Part shown: one piece after another, positions 13,243-14,224 of the stretch | Layout: every line of letters starts with the position of its first letter | How positions within the stretch are numbered: the first letter of the stretch is position 1 | NCBI GenBank assembly: GCA_943913325.1 | Contig: CALTXP010000037.1 | Span: 1 to 14,224 of the forward strand | Reading direction: 5' to 3' | Source of the DNA: an uncultured Anaerococcus sp. | GTDB lineage: Bacteria; Bacillota; Clostridia; Tissierellales; Peptoniphilaceae | DNA length: 14,224 nt | Notes under the pieces: model-generated | What the model was told of the DNA's origin: nothing | Seen by the model: only the letters and a program-made list of their open reading frames with translations | The model's database searches: none | Translations under genes and position numbers: made by a program

Positions 13243-13704
13243 TTATTTGACTTCCTCTCCCGTAAACGGGTCATTGTATTCCTTTATACTTATTTGCTCA
13301 GCGTAATAATCTTCTTTCAACTGATTTTGTATATATTCTTTTATTTTCTTTTCGTTTCTTCCCACTGTATCTACATAATATCCTCTACACCAAAAGTGTC
13401 TGTTTCCATATTTATATTTTAAATTGGCATGTCTATCAAATATTATCAGTGAACTTTTTCCTTTTAGATATCCCATGATTTGTGATATTGAATATTTGGG
13501 TGGGGTTTCTACCAACATGTGGATATGATCTGGACATAGTGCTACTTCTATTATATTAATTCTTTTTCTTGAACATAATTCTCGAAGTATACTGCCTATA
13601 TCTTTTCTTAGTTGTCTGTATATTACTTGTCTTCTATATTTTGGTGCAAAGACTATATGGTATTTACATCTCCATTTGGTATGTGATAAACTATTTTTGT
13701 CCAA
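13243..13704 (-). CDS. tnpA: IS200 family Y1 transposase TnpA
   Basis: HUH single-strand endonuclease/transposase that cuts and rejoins element ends at hairpins. 153 residues, the full family length. N-terminal SLSHTKWRCKYHIVFAPKYRR is the classic IS200 opening; the HUH metal site is H60-I61-H62 in CPDHIHMLVE; FWCRGYYVDTVG (104-115) follows; the catalytic tyrosine is probably Y124 with Q128 four residues on (KEYIQNQ). No frameshift or stop is seen, so it is intact. The start is TTG at 13704, seven bases after a strong AAGGAGG. That ribosome site lies in one arm of a long hairpin (13710-13763), so translation should be low, as known for Salmonella IS200. Confidence 0.93.
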   Translation of the reverse strand: MDKNSLSHTKWRCKYHIVFAPKYRRQVIYRQLRKDIGSILRELCSRKRINIIEVALCPDHIHMLVETPPKYSISQIMGYLKGKSSLIIFDRHANLKYKYGNRHFWCRGYYVDTVGRNEKKIKEYIQNQLKEDYYAEQISIKEYNDPFTGEEVK

Positions 13705-13709
13705 GTTTT

Positions 13710-13763
13710 AACCTCCTTGTTTAATTGTGCATGTGACTATCACAATTATACTTTAAGGAGGTT
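13710..13763 (-). promoter_or_regulatory. tnpA leader hairpin sequestering the ribosome site, with embedded -10
   Basis: AACCTCCTT (13710-13718) pairs with AAGGAGGTT (13755-13763), and inside it TAATTGTG (13722-13729) pairs with CACAATTA (13741-13748). The AAGGAGG of tnpA is fully within the stem. A TATAAT on the minus strand (13750-13745) lies in the inner arm, but no good -35 precedes it. Only transcripts that start outside the hairpin, such as read-through from flanking genes, contain both outer arms. Confidence 0.7.
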
Positions 13764-13796
13764 TTCTTGGTGCTTGAAGCTAAAGCTTAATTCCTA

Positions 13797-13813
13797 CACC
13801 TGCATAGCAGGTG
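13797..13813. repeat. Left-end terminal hairpin of the IS200 element
   Basis: CACCTGC-ATA-GCAGGTG, a 7-bp stem with a three-base loop, followed on the plus strand by GTTTTTTG. It is the candidate TnpA recognition hairpin at the left end; with its T-tract it could also act as a plus-strand terminator. From here to 13859 no gene is seen; a 12-base palindrome TTACTTAAGTAA lies at 13847-13858. Confidence 0.6.
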
Positions 13814-13859
13814 GTTTTTTGTTTCGCTCTCTTTCGTTCGCTCAACTTACTTAAGTAAA

Positions 13860-13900
13860 CAAAAAGAGGAATTGCAAATTCCGTTTGCAATTTCCCCTTT
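13860..13900 (-). terminator. Terminator of the fructose PTS gene
   Basis: On the minus strand GGGGAAATTGCAAA, a short loop, TTTGCAATTCCTC and then TTTTTG. The core stem is nine perfect base pairs (13870-13878 with 13884-13892), extended by G/C pairs with one bulge. It starts about 12 bases after the stop codon. Confidence 0.8.
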
Positions 13901-13912
13901 ATCATAATAAAT

Positions 13913-14224
13913 TTATGCCAATTTTTCTTCTGGTTTTTTCTTTAATTTACCTAGTAATAAAGCTCCTACTATGGACCCTAAAGCTACTGCTAGTAAGAAG
14001 AATAAGGCTTCATTTAAGCTACTCATTGCAGGAAGTACAAATACACCACCATGTGGAGCAGGAGATTCTACATTAAAGCCTCCTACTATAGCTCCAGCTA
14101 TTGCGGAGCCTATTGCAACAGATGGTATAACACTTTGTGGTTCACTTGCTGCAAAAGGGATTGCACCTTCTGTTATAAAACTTAAACCAAGAATAAAGTT
14201 TGTAATCTTTGTTTCTTTTTCTTT
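13913..14224 (-). CDS. PTS system fructose-type IIC component, C-terminal end (partial)
   Basis: The last 103 residues of a membrane permease that imports fructose with phosphoenolpyruvate-driven phosphorylation. Seen: FILGLSFITEGAIPFAASEP (split here as FILGLSFITEG and AIPFAASEP), typical of the fructose IIC family; IPSVAIGSAIAGAIVGGF; ESPAPHGGVFVLP; and a final hydrophobic helix FFLLAVALGSIVGALLLG followed by the basic tail KLKKKPEEKLA. This gene was read directly from the minus strand; the stop is TAA at 13915-13913 and the 5' part is outside the window. It could be the C-terminus of a fused IIABC (FruA) protein or a separate IIC; the window cannot tell. A terminator follows. Confidence 0.9.
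   Translation of the reverse strand, partial: KEKETKITNFILGLSFITEGAIPFAASEPQSVIPSVAIGSAIAGAIVGGFNVESPAPHGGVFVLPAMSSLNEALFFLLAVALGSIVGALLLGKLKKKPEEKLA

Larger units (their letters stand above)
13095..13835 (-). mobile_element. IS200-type insertion sequence (IS200/IS605 family, tnpA only)
   Basis: Single-strand transposing element with a Y1 HUH transposase and terminal hairpins instead of inverted repeats. On the minus strand the left end carries CACCTGC-TAT-GCAGGTG (13797-13813), then the tnpA leader hairpin, then tnpA, then hairpins at 13215-13228, 13137-13151 and 13104-13128. No tnpB partner is present. The length of roughly 740 bases suits IS200. The boundaries are estimates from the hairpins, probably within 20 bases; these elements make no target duplication that could mark the ends. 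The right end faces dnaG. Confidence 0.8.

Noticed and set aside
13079..13422. Two overlapping plus-strand frames across the IS200 right end and tnpA
   Set aside because: They run antisense to the transposase and through hairpins, with compositions unlike real proteins.
13885..14076. Plus-strand frame at the right edge
   Set aside because: It is the mirror of the fructose PTS IIC reading frame on the minus strand, which has clear family motifs.
1..14224. CRISPR arrays, tRNA or rRNA genes, prophage or defence systems
   Set aside because: No regularly spaced repeats, no cloverleaf-like sequences and no recognisable defence or phage proteins were seen on either strand.

Overview
The window comes from an AT-rich, low-GC Firmicute chromosome. 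Gene order (dnaG-rpoD-trmK-nif3; tmk-pstA/darA-holB), strong AGGAGG ribosome sites, ThyX instead of ThyA, a type A-looking RNase P RNA and a FemAB-type peptidoglycan ligase suggest an anaerobic clostridial-type coccus. Peptoniphilaceae (Anaerococcus/Peptoniphilus-like) is my best guess, as inference only. Almost everything is on the minus strand; the only supported plus-strand gene is a thiol peroxidase.

Layout from left to right. (1) 1-2292, read leftwards: ribosomal protein L25 with its own promoter and terminator, then tmk, the cyclic-di-AMP receptor pstA/darA and the truncated DNA polymerase III delta' gene holB. tmk has an extended -10 promoter so close to its ATG that the message is probably leaderless. 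(2) 2421-2974: a single-cysteine thiol peroxidase (+) ending at a bidirectional terminator. (3) 2976-5536, read leftwards: thyX, folD and a FemAB-like ligase in one short operon. ThyX uses methylene-tetrahydrofolate, which FolD interconverts. (4) 5621-7609: a large secreted NlpC/P60 cell-wall hydrolase with two SH3 domains, preceded by a near-ideal sigma-A promoter and a perfect match to the WalR box. (5) 7606-8114: RNase P RNA with promoter, followed by a long AT-rich inverted repeat. (6) 8122-13077: the macromolecular synthesis cluster dnaG-rpoD-trmK-nif3, with overlapping genes and a promoter in front of dnaG. (7) about 13095-13835: a compact IS200-type element carrying only tnpA, whose right end lies just upstream of the dnaG promoter. 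(8) 13860-14224: the C-terminal end of a fructose-type PTS IIC gene with its terminator.

Most of the window is housekeeping. I see no clearly new multi-gene system. The points most worth a second look are the WalR-type control region of the NlpC/P60 gene and the long hairpin overlapping it, the roughly 210-residue insertion in the primary sigma factor, the missing resolving cysteine in the thiol peroxidase, the divergent FolD, the leaderless tmk, and the hairpin that buries the ribosome site of the IS200 transposase. All identifications rest on reading motifs by eye; no database search was run.
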